NCBI GenBank assembly: GCA_021796275.1
Contig: JAJYOI010000009.1
Coordinates: forward strand, 1-53,103
Length of the DNA: 53,103 nucleotides
Direction of reading: 5' to 3'
Source of the DNA: Bacteroidota bacterium
GTDB lineage: Bacteria > Bacteroidota > Ignavibacteria > UBA10030 > UBA8401
A program made the position numbers and the translations under genes. Below, in pieces: positions 17,557 to 25,965 of the stretch (position 1 is the first letter of the stretch; each line of letters starts with the position of its first letter). The notes beneath the pieces were generated by a model that was not told where the DNA came from, made no database searches, and saw nothing but the letters and a program-made list of their open reading frames with translations.

Positions 17557-18685
17557 TAAGCAAACGTATTTTTTCTCTTATGAACTTTTCCATCCGATTT
17601 TTGTAAACTGCCCGGGAAAATTTCAAGGCGTGAGCGCGAATTGTTTCATGGTTGAAGAAAGTTGACGATGCGCGCTCTACCGCCGACGCGAGTGCTTCTC
17701 GAGTTTGTTCATAAAAAAATGTACCGGTAACTCCTTCAACAACAGTTTCAAGGGCGCCGCCTTTTCCGTATGCGATAACGGGTTTGCCGCACGCCATCGC
17801 TTCAAGAGGAACAATGCCGAAATCTTCTTCTCCCGGAAAAAGAAGCGCGGTGCTCCCTGCATACAGTTCTGCAAGTTCATGATCATCGCGCCAGCCGAGA
17901 AATTCGATATTCGGTTTTGACATTGCGCGCAATTTTTCTTCGTCCGGGCCCTTGCCGACGATTAGCAGACGCTTTCCGTTTTCGTTGAATACTTTGATTG
18001 CGAGATCAACCCGTTTGTACGGCACAAGCGCACTGACGATGAGATGATAGCCACCGTCCTTTTTTTCAGCCAGAAGCTGATCAGACTTAGTCTGAGAAAT
18101 ATGAAACTGTTCAGTATCCACTGGCGGAAAAATCACATCGGCATCGCGGCGGTAAATGCGTTGAATGCGTTTCCGGACATTATCTGAATTTGCGATGAAG
18201 AAATTTACACGCTTCGCTGTTCTCACGTCCCACCGGCGTAAGTACGGCGCGATGATTGACATCGCGGCACGTGTTACAATTCCGGCGCGTCCCTTTCCAA
18301 AATATTCATCATACATGTCCCACACGTACCGCATCGGTGTGTGGCAATAACAAATGTGCAATGTGCCGGAAGGAACGATTGCTCCTTTTGCAGCACAATG
18401 GCTTGAAGAAATTACGACATCGTAACCTGAGAAATCGAATGATTCGATTGCCCGCGGAAATAAAGGGAGGTATGAGCGGTATTTTTTTTCAAGATTAGGG
18501 AAGCGCTGCACGAACGACGTATGAATTTTTTTCGATTCAATCAATGGCGACATTGCTCCCTTCACATGAAGCAGCGTGTAGATCGGCGCATCGGGAAAAA
18601 TCTCGCATAAAACTTCGAGACATTTTTCGCCGCCGCGCATTCCTGTAAACCAGTCGTGAACGAGAGCAACGCGAAGAGGTTTCAT
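17549..18685 (-). CDS. GT4 family glycosyltransferase (WbaZ-like)
   Basis: Retaining GT-B glycosyltransferase of about 378 residues. It starts MKPLRVALVHDWFTGMRGGE, a hallmark of the WbaZ-like mannosyltransferase group, continues with CYCHTPMRYVWDMYDEYFG, and has the C-terminal donor-binding motif FPGEEDFGIVPLEAMACGKP with the E-x7-E pair. Likely role: adding a hexose to a lipid-linked O-antigen or exopolysaccharide. Sugar and linkage cannot be read from sequence. The ATG at 18685 is chosen because the conserved N-terminus begins there; a longer in-frame start at 18736 adds 17 unconserved residues and would overlap the divergent promoter region. Confidence 0.87.
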   Translation of the reverse strand: MKPLRVALVHDWFTGMRGGEKCLEVLCEIFPDAPIYTLLHVKGAMSPLIESKKIHTSFVQRFPNLEKKYRSYLPLFPRAIESFDFSGYDVVISSSHCAAKGAIVPSGTLHICYCHTPMRYVWDMYDEYFGKGRAGIVTRAAMSIIAPYLRRWDVRTAKRVNFFIANSDNVRKRIQRIYRRDADVIFPPVDTEQFHISQTKSDQLLAEKKDGGYHLIVSALVPYKRVDLAIKVFNENGKRLLIVGKGPDEEKLRAMSKPNIEFLGWRDDHELAELYAGSTALLFPGEEDFGIVPLEAMACGKPVIAYGKGGALETVVEGVTGTFFYEQTREALASAVERASSTFFNHETIRAHALKFSRAVYKNRMEKFIREKIRLLNH

Positions 18686-18812
18686 GGATTCCATTCGAAA
18701 AGTTTTGAAATATACGAAGAACCGTTTCAGATTCAAAACCAGCTTGCTTCGGGAACGAATACTGGTTATATTTTCCCGAATTCAATTCCCATTTTTCCAA
18801 CGGATTTTTGTG

Positions 18813-19985
18813 ATGGCAGGTTACAATCTCTCTCTCTATCGCTCATGGTTTTCACATGTTTCAAACGGCTCAGTATGGATGAATCATGCGGCGATCAGTC
18901 CTCTTTCAAGCCGCGTTAACGCTGCTGTGCAGAAATATCTTGAAGCGCGGACAACCGGCGATATTGACGTTTATCTTTCGATGCTTCCAACGGTTGCGCA
19001 ACTAAAACAAAACATTGGCACGCTTATTAACGCTGCGCCGGAACGCATCGGCTTTGTTCTCAATACGTCGGAAGGCTTGAGCGTACTGGCATCGGGATTG
19101 GAATGGAAATCCGGTGACCGCATATTGCTCAACGACAGCGAATTTCCGTCAAACGTTGTTCCATTTCTTAATCTCAAACACCACGGCGTGGAAATTGATT
19201 TTATTAAATCAGAATTGGGTGTAATCACGCCGGAAACAATTGAACAGCACCTTACTCCGAAAACAAAACTTGTTTCGATGAGCTTCGTGCAGTTCTTGTC
19301 CGGTTTTCGCGCTGACCTTGCGGCGATCGGCGAGTTGTGCAGAAAGCGCGGCATTATTTTTTCTGTGGATGGAATTCAGGGACTTGGCGTTTCGCCGCTT
19401 GACGTGCAGAAAATGAAAATTGATTTTCTTTCCAGCGGCGGCAACAAATGGCTGATGGGTTTGATGGGGCTTGCATTCATTTATGTTTCAGAGGAATTGC
19501 AAAGCCGTATTCACCAAGCACACATGGGTTGGACGAGCAACAAAAATTTCTTTTCGGACTTTTTTAAGTACCGTGTTGACCTTGATGATACTGCACGCCG
19601 CTTTGAAAACGGGACGCAAAATTACATTGCTATTACCGCACTGGATGCTTCGCTCGGAACATTGCTTGAAGTCGGAATCGAAAATATTCAATTGCATATA
19701 GCGGAAATAACAGACAAGATAATTGCGGTTGCTGATGAAACCGGCTACGGCCTTATCACACCACGCGGCAGGAATGAACGTGCCGGTATTGTTACGCTCC
19801 GCTGCACAAATGCCGACCGCCTTTTTACATTCCTGAAAGAACGCAGCATTACCGTTTCAGTACGTGAAGGAATGATCCGCGTATCGCCGCACTTTTACAA
19901 TTCATTGGAAGATACTGCTGCCTTCCATTCAGCACTTCTTGCATACAATTTGAAAATCCCATCGGGAAAATCAGGCGGCACATGA
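18813..19985 (+). CDS. Class V aminotransferase (cysteine desulfurase/isopenicillin epimerase-like fold)
   Basis: PLP enzyme of about 390 residues, fold type I, class V. Visible are NHAAISPLSSRV at the N-terminus, the cofactor-binding stretch SFVQFLSGFRADL...FSVDGIQGLG with the PLP-contacting Asp, and the Schiff-base lysine Lys212 in SSGGNKWLMG. The C-terminal part RNERAGIVTLRC is typical of SufS/CsdA-like and kynureninase-like members. The exact substrate is open. The ATG at 18813 gives the natural class V start; an in-frame ATG at 18684 would add 43 basic, unconserved residues and share bases with the start of the divergent GT4 gene. Confidence 0.83.
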   Translation: MAGYNLSLYRSWFSHVSNGSVWMNHAAISPLSSRVNAAVQKYLEARTTGDIDVYLSMLPTVAQLKQNIGTLINAAPERIGFVLNTSEGLSVLASGLEWKSGDRILLNDSEFPSNVVPFLNLKHHGVEIDFIKSELGVITPETIEQHLTPKTKLVSMSFVQFLSGFRADLAAIGELCRKRGIIFSVDGIQGLGVSPLDVQKMKIDFLSSGGNKWLMGLMGLAFIYVSEELQSRIHQAHMGWTSNKNFFSDFFKYRVDLDDTARRFENGTQNYIAITALDASLGTLLEVGIENIQLHIAEITDKIIAVADETGYGLITPRGRNERAGIVTLRCTNADRLFTFLKERSITVSVREGMIRVSPHFYNSLEDTAAFHSALLAYNLKIPSGKSGGT

Positions 19986-20890
19986 GTTTGCTTCTCATAC
20001 TTTTTATTGCCATCGTTCTTTTTCTTATCACGACATCGCTCGTGCTGCTTGTTATCGGGCCTGTCATGATGCTGAACCCGCACCGGCGCGGCAACGAATA
20101 TTATGCGGAACGTAGTCACCCGCTCTCGCCGGCAGATATGAAATTGCAGTTCAACGATTTCTGGTTTCAAAGCGCAGGCACGGCACAGCTTCACGCGTGG
20201 TTCATTCCTGCGGAAGAACCGGCGCGGGGAACGATTCTCTATCTTCACGGCGTCGGCGATAACAAAATCAGCGGACTTCCTCTTGCAGAAGTGTTTCACC
20301 GGCACCAATTCAACGTGATGCTGTACGATTCACGCGCTCACGGAATGAGTGAAGGAAAATATTGCACCTACGGTTATTACGAACGGCACGACGTTAAAAA
20401 AGCGATTGATATTTTACTGGAACGGCATCAAACGCCAACAGAAAAGATTGGTGTGTTCGGAACTTCAATGGGTGCGGCGATTGCAGTTCAAGCCGCCGCA
20501 ATCGAACCACGCATTGCCGCTGTAGTTGCCGAAGGATGTTTTACCAATCTTCGCACGATCACCGTGGATTATCAAAAGCGATTAATCCGGCTGCCGTGGC
20601 ATTTTCTCCGCAATCTTGTGATGAAACGTTCCGAGTTTCTCGCCGATTTTGATCATCACGAGGTTTCACCGCTACGATCGGTGAAAAATATTCATGTCCC
20701 GATTTTGTTTATTCATGGGAAAAATGATACATTTATTCGGTATCAGTACAGCGAAGAATTATACGCTGCGGCGAATGAGCCGAAGAAGTTGTATCTTATT
20801 GAGAAAGCAAATCACACAGATATTCATCAAGTCGCGCAGCGGGAATATGAAGAGAGGGTTGTGCGCTTCTTTGAACAATGGCTGAAATAA
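19982..20890 (+). CDS. Membrane-anchored alpha/beta hydrolase
   Basis: A 302-residue serine hydrolase of the DUF/YqkD-BEM46 type. A strong N-terminal hydrophobic segment (about 2-33) anchors it in the inner membrane. The oxyanion region is LYLHGVGDNK, the nucleophile elbow GTSMGA with Ser162, and the late strand FIHGKNDTFI plus KANHTDIHQ supply the likely catalytic Asp and His. The substrate is unknown. The ATG overlaps the stop of the aminotransferase gene as ATGA, so the two are one transcription unit and probably translationally coupled. Confidence 0.85.
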   Translation: MSLLLILFIAIVLFLITTSLVLLVIGPVMMLNPHRRGNEYYAERSHPLSPADMKLQFNDFWFQSAGTAQLHAWFIPAEEPARGTILYLHGVGDNKISGLPLAEVFHRHQFNVMLYDSRAHGMSEGKYCTYGYYERHDVKKAIDILLERHQTPTEKIGVFGTSMGAAIAVQAAAIEPRIAAVVAEGCFTNLRTITVDYQKRLIRLPWHFLRNLVMKRSEFLADFDHHEVSPLRSVKNIHVPILFIHGKNDTFIRYQYSEELYAAANEPKKLYLIEKANHTDIHQVAQREYEERVVRFFEQWLK

Positions 20891-20947
20891 TCCGTTGCCT
20901 CGCACAGTTTTTTTGACACATACGTGACAATTCTCAGCCAAAGGCTG

Positions 20948-20964
20948 ATCCGCCTCTGGCGGAT
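20948..20964. repeat. Palindromic repeat, copy 2
   Basis: Inverted repeat ATCCGCC / GGCGGAT with loop TCT, followed by TTAGCA. It shares its core and right flank with the element at 16014-16034. It sits 57 bp after the hydrolase stop, in the 148-bp gap before the lipoprotein gene, where it could act as a transcript end or mRNA-stabilising hairpin. Confidence 0.65.
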
Positions 20965-21038
20965 TTAGCACGTTTCTGAATTCATTCCATTATTGTAGTA
21001 GGGAACAAATCAATTCACGTACTACAAAAGAGGCTGCT

Positions 21039-21452
21039 ATGAAAAATCGGACATGGTTACCCACAGTTATCGGTTTCGTTTTTCTCTTGTCGTTTCCTTC
21101 CTGTAGATTGGAGACAACCACGGGCCCGCAAACCGGCGAAGGGACGCCGCCGCCGGCATTCTACCTCAATCAAAACTTCCCCAATCCTTTTACAGACACA
21201 ACAACAATTAAGTTTGGCGTTCCAAGCACAGGCGGATACAATTCACTCGTATCAGTTATTGTGTATGACCGTTTTCACCAAGAAGTACGAACGATTGTGT
21301 ACAACAATTCTCTTGCGCCGGGGAACTATGAAACAAAATGGGACGGAAAAAACGCGAAAGGATCAGGAATGCCCGGCGGCATGTATATCATTGAATTACG
21401 CGGTTACACACCGCAAACAACAATCATTCGCATCTCTGCATTGAAGAAATAA
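21039..21452 (+). CDS. Small lipoprotein consisting of a FlgD-like/type IX sorting-type domain
   Basis: A 137-residue exported protein. The N-terminus is a lipoprotein-type signal, basic start, hydrophobic core and SFPSC with the likely lipidated Cys22. After a short Gly/Pro/Thr linker, nearly the whole mature protein is one Ig-like module: FYLNQNFPNPFTDTTTIKF, a middle VYDRFHQEVRTIV, then GNYETKWDGKN and GMYIIELRG. This is the pattern found at the C-terminus of type IX secretion substrates and in FlgD. Here it stands alone with no enzymatic part. GAGGCTGCT precedes the ATG as a plausible ribosome site. The barrel protein gene follows after 11 bp. Confidence 0.7.
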   Translation: MKNRTWLPTVIGFVFLLSFPSCRLETTTGPQTGEGTPPPAFYLNQNFPNPFTDTTTIKFGVPSTGGYNSLVSVIVYDRFHQEVRTIVYNNSLAPGNYETKWDGKNAKGSGMPGGMYIIELRGYTPQTTIIRISALKK

Positions 21453-21463
21453 AGGGCAAAGCC

Positions 21464-22213
21464 ATGAAAACTCTCATAGTGTGTTTCTTCATCTTTGTAA
21501 CAAGCGCACATGCGCAGACCGGCGAACGCGATACTCTTTTCGATCAATCAAAAGAAGTTGACACGCTCTTTGCCAAAGTGTCATCGCCGGTATTCAGCAT
21601 CGGAATTTCCGGCGGCGTCACGTTCATCAATCCCGATGTCATTAACGATCAGATCGAATTCAACAATGGAACGTTCGATTCCGACCAGCCGCCGATTCGC
21701 ACACCGGGGCAATTTGCTTTGTGGGTTGCCTTCCGTCCTAAAAATGTTCCGACGTATTTTTCAGTCCGCGGCGAGGTTGTAACGTCATCCCGCACGTTTC
21801 CGTATACCGGCGTTACGACTAACGACACGGGCGCCACAACGGGCACGTTCAACAGCTCTGCCGTTTCACATTATTCGCTTTATCCTCTTTCTTTCAATGT
21901 CGGTGGTGTGTTTCCGAAAACACGTATAAAAATGGAAATCGGATTTGTGTATGCATTCGCCGTGTGGACAGATAAAACCGATATGGGACCGTACGGCTCG
22001 ACGGAAACTTCTTACGAAGGCGAAGGATATGGATTTCGTGTTGCGGCACAACAGGTATTACCGATAGATAAGAACTTCGGCATTACGATGGAAGCTGGTT
22101 ACCGTTATCTCAAGCTCGATCAGTTTCGCGATGGAACCGGGCGGCAGCTCGAATCATTCGAAGCGAATTACAACGGCGTCACTTTGATGATGGGAATTTC
22201 GTACGGGCTGTGA
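21464..22213 (+). CDS. Outer-membrane beta-barrel protein, function unknown
   Basis: A 249-residue exported protein with a clear signal peptide (1-17, cut after AHA) and no internal hydrophobic helix. The mature part has alternating polar and hydrophobic stretches with aromatic residues at regular distances (for example FGITMEAGYRYLKLDQF and the final VTLMMGISYGL), as expected of an OmpA/OmpW-sized barrel. No specific family was recognised. It is 11 bp downstream of the lipoprotein gene and very probably cotranscribed. Confidence 0.6.
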   Translation: MKTLIVCFFIFVTSAHAQTGERDTLFDQSKEVDTLFAKVSSPVFSIGISGGVTFINPDVINDQIEFNNGTFDSDQPPIRTPGQFALWVAFRPKNVPTYFSVRGEVVTSSRTFPYTGVTTNDTGATTGTFNSSAVSHYSLYPLSFNVGGVFPKTRIKMEIGFVYAFAVWTDKTDMGPYGSTETSYEGEGYGFRVAAQQVLPIDKNFGITMEAGYRYLKLDQFRDGTGRQLESFEANYNGVTLMMGISYGL

Positions 22214-22236
22214 AGTCATATTGTTCCTCGATTGCT

Positions 22237-23685
22237 CTAAACAATCGGATTGCTTAACTTTGCCACACTCTCAATATGAAACGTGTGGGGAAACATATCC
22301 ACCGGCTGAACTTTTTCGATTGAGTAACCGAACGGTGCCAGCATCTTCACGTCGCGCGCAAGTGTTGCAGGATTGCAGCTTACATACACGATGCGTTTAA
22401 TTTTCATTCGTCCTATTTCCTCAACAGCTTTCGGATGCATTCCGCTGCGCGGGGGATCAATGATGAGCACATCAGGCGGGAAGTTGTTGTTCATCCACGC
22501 TGTATCCTTCGTCAGCAAATCTTTCAAATCCCCGGCAATGAACTCGCAATTCTGAATGGCGTTGTGTTCTGCATTGTGCCGAGCGTTCTGAATCGAGCTT
22601 TCAATAATATCAATTCCCACAACTTTCTTTACTGCATCGGAAATAAAAATTGAGATTGTACCTGTTCCGCAGTACAAATCATAGACAATATCGGATGGCT
22701 TCAGCTCAGCGTATTCTTTCGCAATTGAATAGAGCCTCTCAGCGCCGCGTGTATTTGTCTGGAAAAAAGAATTCGCGGAAATATCGAATACGTGCGAACC
22801 GATTTTATCTGTGATGATGCCGCTTCCGTAGTACACTTTCTCAATTTCTCCGACGGCAATTTGCGCTTTGCGAGTGTTGATGTTATTGACAACCGTTGTG
22901 ATTTCGGGAAATTCCGCTGACAACTGTTTCGCCAATTCTTTCACTACTTCAGGACGATCTTCGAAGGTGACAATATTCACCATGACATCACCGGTGTTTT
23001 TCCCTTCACGGATAACAAGATTGCGCCAATATCCGGAGTGTGATTTTGAAGAGTATGCCGGAAGATTACTCGCAAGCGAATATTTTTTGACGAGGCGGAG
23101 AATATCGTTGCTGAGATTTGATTGCAGCTGGCATTCGTCTATGTCCAGCACTTTGTCATAACGCTGCGAAACATGGAAACCAAGGAAGACCTTGGCTTCC
23201 GCAGACATAAAGTCTGCGGCTACTGATTCTGTTTTTGTTTCAGGCGGCTTTCGGGGAGGAATCATCGTCCACGCTTCATCGCCGAATGAAAACTCCAATT
23301 TGTTTCTGTAAAAATACAAATCATCGGAACCGACAATCGGCAGAACGTTCACTCCCTTGAATCCGCCGATGCGTTCCAGCGCATCAACAACATGCTGCTG
23401 CTTGAAGGCGAGCTGCGCCTCGTATTGCACGTGCTGCCATTTGCATCCGCCGCACGTGCCGAAATATTTGCACCGTGGCGTTGTGCGCTGCGGTGACGCC
23501 TTCAACACTTCAATAACTTTAGCTTCGATGTGCTTCTTCTTCGTCTTGAATACTTTTGCCCGAACAACATCGCCGGCCATGGCCCCTTCAACGAACACAA
23601 CCATTCCGTCGGAATGCGCAATGCTCACTCCTTCAAATGCGGATGATTCAATCGTTAATTCAAGTATGTCGCCGCGTTGAAACAT
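22237..23685 (-). CDS. 23S rRNA (uracil-C5)-methyltransferase, RlmD/RumA family
   Basis: SAM-dependent RNA methyltransferase of about 482 residues. An N-terminal TRAM RNA-binding domain (ELTIESSAFEGVSIAH...) is followed by the 4Fe-4S cysteine set CKYFGTCGGCKWQH plus the cysteine in IDECQLQ. The methyltransferase core has FFQTNTRGAERLY, DLYCGTGTISIFI, IDPPRSGMHP and the catalytic YVSCNPATLARD. Members methylate U1939 and/or U747 of 23S rRNA; the precise target needs experiment. The ATG at 23685 fits the TRAM start. An in-frame upstream start at 23724 adds a lysine-rich, unconserved 13-residue lead. Confidence 0.9.
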   Translation of the reverse strand: MFQRGDILELTIESSAFEGVSIAHSDGMVVFVEGAMAGDVVRAKVFKTKKKHIEAKVIEVLKASPQRTTPRCKYFGTCGGCKWQHVQYEAQLAFKQQHVVDALERIGGFKGVNVLPIVGSDDLYFYRNKLEFSFGDEAWTMIPPRKPPETKTESVAADFMSAEAKVFLGFHVSQRYDKVLDIDECQLQSNLSNDILRLVKKYSLASNLPAYSSKSHSGYWRNLVIREGKNTGDVMVNIVTFEDRPEVVKELAKQLSAEFPEITTVVNNINTRKAQIAVGEIEKVYYGSGIITDKIGSHVFDISANSFFQTNTRGAERLYSIAKEYAELKPSDIVYDLYCGTGTISIFISDAVKKVVGIDIIESSIQNARHNAEHNAIQNCEFIAGDLKDLLTKDTAWMNNNFPPDVLIIDPPRSGMHPKAVEEIGRMKIKRIVYVSCNPATLARDVKMLAPFGYSIEKVQPVDMFPHTFHIESVAKLSNPIV

Positions 23686-23727
23686 AAATAATTTCTTTCG
23701 CTGTTTGAACTTCACAAAAAACAACCG

Positions 23728-25680
23728 TTATCTCTGCCCTTCAATTTCTTCCGTCAATGTTCCCCATTCCCGATATGACAGCTCAAGTGCTGTCTGTAGT
23801 TCTTTATATTCGTGCGTTATCTTTTTTGTTTCAGCGCCGTTTTTATAAAACTTCGGGTCTGCCATCTGCATTTCAATTTCTTTCTTCCTTTTTTCCCGCT
23901 GTTCAATCTCTTTCTCGACTACTTCTAATTTCTTTTTCACCTGGCCAATATTTTTCTTCACCTTTGCAGAAACAGGGTCACGTTTTCCGGCTGCCTTTGC
24001 GTGCTGTACGTTTACAGCAGCGCGTTTTTCTTCACTGTTTTTGACCGCTGCTGCTTCGCCTTTGATGATCTGTCGTTCTTTCTTTTTTGCTGAAAGATAT
24101 TCGCTCACGTTGCCAAGATACGTTTTCACGCCCGATGCACTCACTTCGAGTACTTTATTTACGATCGTATCGAGAAAGGCGCGGTCGTGCGAAACGATGA
24201 GATACGTGCCGTCGAATTCTTTCAGCGCTTCCTGCAAAACATTTTTCGAACGCATGTCGAGATGATTCGTCGGTTCATCCATAATGAGAAAATTTGCCGG
24301 AGCGAGAAGCATTTTCGCAAGTGCAAGGCGGCTCTTTTCTCCACCGGACAGAACGTTCACTTGTTTGAAAACATCATCGCCGCGGAATAAGAACGAACCG
24401 AGAATTGTCCGTAAACGCGGGCGAATATCTCCCACCGCAACTTCATCAACCGTTTGCAGCACTTCTTTGTTCATGTCCAATTCTTCTGCCTGATGCTGAG
24501 CAAAGTACGACACGGCCACATTGTAACCGACAATCCGTTCGCCCGACTGAAACGGCTCGATGCCTGCCGCAATTTTTGCCAACGTTGATTTCCCTGCGCC
24601 GTTCACACCGACAATCGCAACGCGGTCTCCGCGTTCGATCACGTAATCCAGCTTTTCATACACGACATGACTGCCGTACGCTTTGTGAATATTCTGCAGT
24701 TCAAGAACCACACGCCCGCTTTGCCGTGCCTGCGGAAAATGAAAATGTACTTCCTCTTCTTCATCTTCCACTTCGATCAGCTCAATCTTTTCCATTTGTT
24801 TAATGCGGCTTTGTACCTGTCTCGCTTTTGTAGATTTATAGCGAAACCGTTCGATGAATGCCTGCGTCTGTTTCATCATCTGCTGCTGGTTGCGCATTGC
24901 ATTCAGCGTTAATTCTTTGCGCACAGTTCGTTCTTTTTTGTAGAAGGTATAATTGCCGGCATATGTTTCCATTTTTCCCAAGCTGAGAGCGAATGTTATT
25001 GTTGTCAGCGAATCAAGAAACGCACGGTCATGCGAGACAAGGACAATTGCGCCATTATAGTTGTGCAAGTATTCTTCCAGCCACTGGAGCGATTCGATAT
25101 CCAGATGATTTGTCGGCTCATCAAGCAGCAACACCGACGGTTCGAGCAGCAAAAGCTTCGCCAGCGCAATGCGCATTTGCCAGCCGCCGCTGAATGCCGC
25201 AGTCGGGCGGTGAAAATCGCGAACTTCAAATCCCAATCCCATCAGAACCGTTTCGATTTTCGACTTCAACCGGAAAGCATCTGCATCTTCCTGCTTGTGC
25301 TGAAGCTCGCCGATGATTTCCAGCAATTCCCGGTATTCGCTCGATGAATGATCAACATCGCCCAGCTTTTTGTATGCTTCATTTAATTCCTGTTCGATCA
25401 TCAACACGTTTTCGAAAGCAGATTCCACTTCTTTATAGAGCGACTTCTCCGATTCTACAACGGTGTCCTGCGGCAAATAACCGACCGTTACAAAGTGCGC
25501 TTTGTTAACCGAACCTTCCATCGGCGAAACGATTCCGGCGATAATTTTCAGGAGCGTGGTTTTGCCTGCGCCGTTCGAACCGACAAGTCCGATACGGTCG
25601 TGGGGATTGATTGTGAACGAAAGATTTTCAAACAAATATCGTTCACCGTAATTAACAGAGATATTATTAACAGCCAGCAT
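23728..25680 (-). CDS. ABC-F family ribosome-associated ATPase
   Basis: Soluble protein of 650 residues with two ABC nucleotide-binding domains and no membrane segments. Domain 1 has Walker A GSNGAGKTT (34-42), signature FSGGWQMR and LLDEPTNHLD. A charged linker with EEEEVHFHFPQ follows, then domain 2 with GVNGAGKST, LSGGEKSRLA and MDEPTNHLD. It ends in a long lysine/glutamate coiled coil (about 535-645), as in the Uup/YdiF type. ABC-F proteins act on the ribosome E site in translation or antibiotic protection. Which one cannot be told. It is upstream of the methyltransferase gene in one unit, so both may concern ribosome function. Confidence 0.92.
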   Translation of the reverse strand: MLAVNNISVNYGERYLFENLSFTINPHDRIGLVGSNGAGKTTLLKIIAGIVSPMEGSVNKAHFVTVGYLPQDTVVESEKSLYKEVESAFENVLMIEQELNEAYKKLGDVDHSSSEYRELLEIIGELQHKQEDADAFRLKSKIETVLMGLGFEVRDFHRPTAAFSGGWQMRIALAKLLLLEPSVLLLDEPTNHLDIESLQWLEEYLHNYNGAIVLVSHDRAFLDSLTTITFALSLGKMETYAGNYTFYKKERTVRKELTLNAMRNQQQMMKQTQAFIERFRYKSTKARQVQSRIKQMEKIELIEVEDEEEEVHFHFPQARQSGRVVLELQNIHKAYGSHVVYEKLDYVIERGDRVAIVGVNGAGKSTLAKIAAGIEPFQSGERIVGYNVAVSYFAQHQAEELDMNKEVLQTVDEVAVGDIRPRLRTILGSFLFRGDDVFKQVNVLSGGEKSRLALAKMLLAPANFLIMDEPTNHLDMRSKNVLQEALKEFDGTYLIVSHDRAFLDTIVNKVLEVSASGVKTYLGNVSEYLSAKKKERQIIKGEAAAVKNSEEKRAAVNVQHAKAAGKRDPVSAKVKKNIGQVKKKLEVVEKEIEQREKRKKEIEMQMADPKFYKNGAETKKITHEYKELQTALELSYREWGTLTEEIEGQR

Positions 25681-25965
25681 ACGTTTGCTATTTCCAGCCG
25701 AAGAAATAAATTCGTCTTCTTAATTGCCCGCCCCGATCCGGAACCAATCTGCATTGCAGATGGAAACGGCACGGACGGAAGACTTTAATTGCAGTGAGAA
25801 TATACGAAAATGGGCGTGGAGAAGGAAGGAATCCGGACATTCTTCCTGCCTTGCTTTTTAGCACATTTTCGGGTAGGTTGTTGGTGAAAATTTGTTGAAT
25901 TCAGTCGCACTTTAACCGTTCACATTAGTTTTCCCGAGAAACTTTTTTTCCGAAGGGATTTTTCA
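25681..25965. other. Divergent intergenic region with folded ABC-F leader
   Basis: A 285-bp gap between the divergent ABC-F and ROK genes. On the ABC-F side there is a hairpin ATCTGC / GCAGAT (25747-25752 and 25756-25761) inside a wider inverted pair GTCTTC / GAAGAC (25714-25719 and 25778-25783). AAGAA at 25701-25705 could pair instead with TTCTT at 25717-25721. No clear promoter motif was assigned. Confidence 0.35.
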
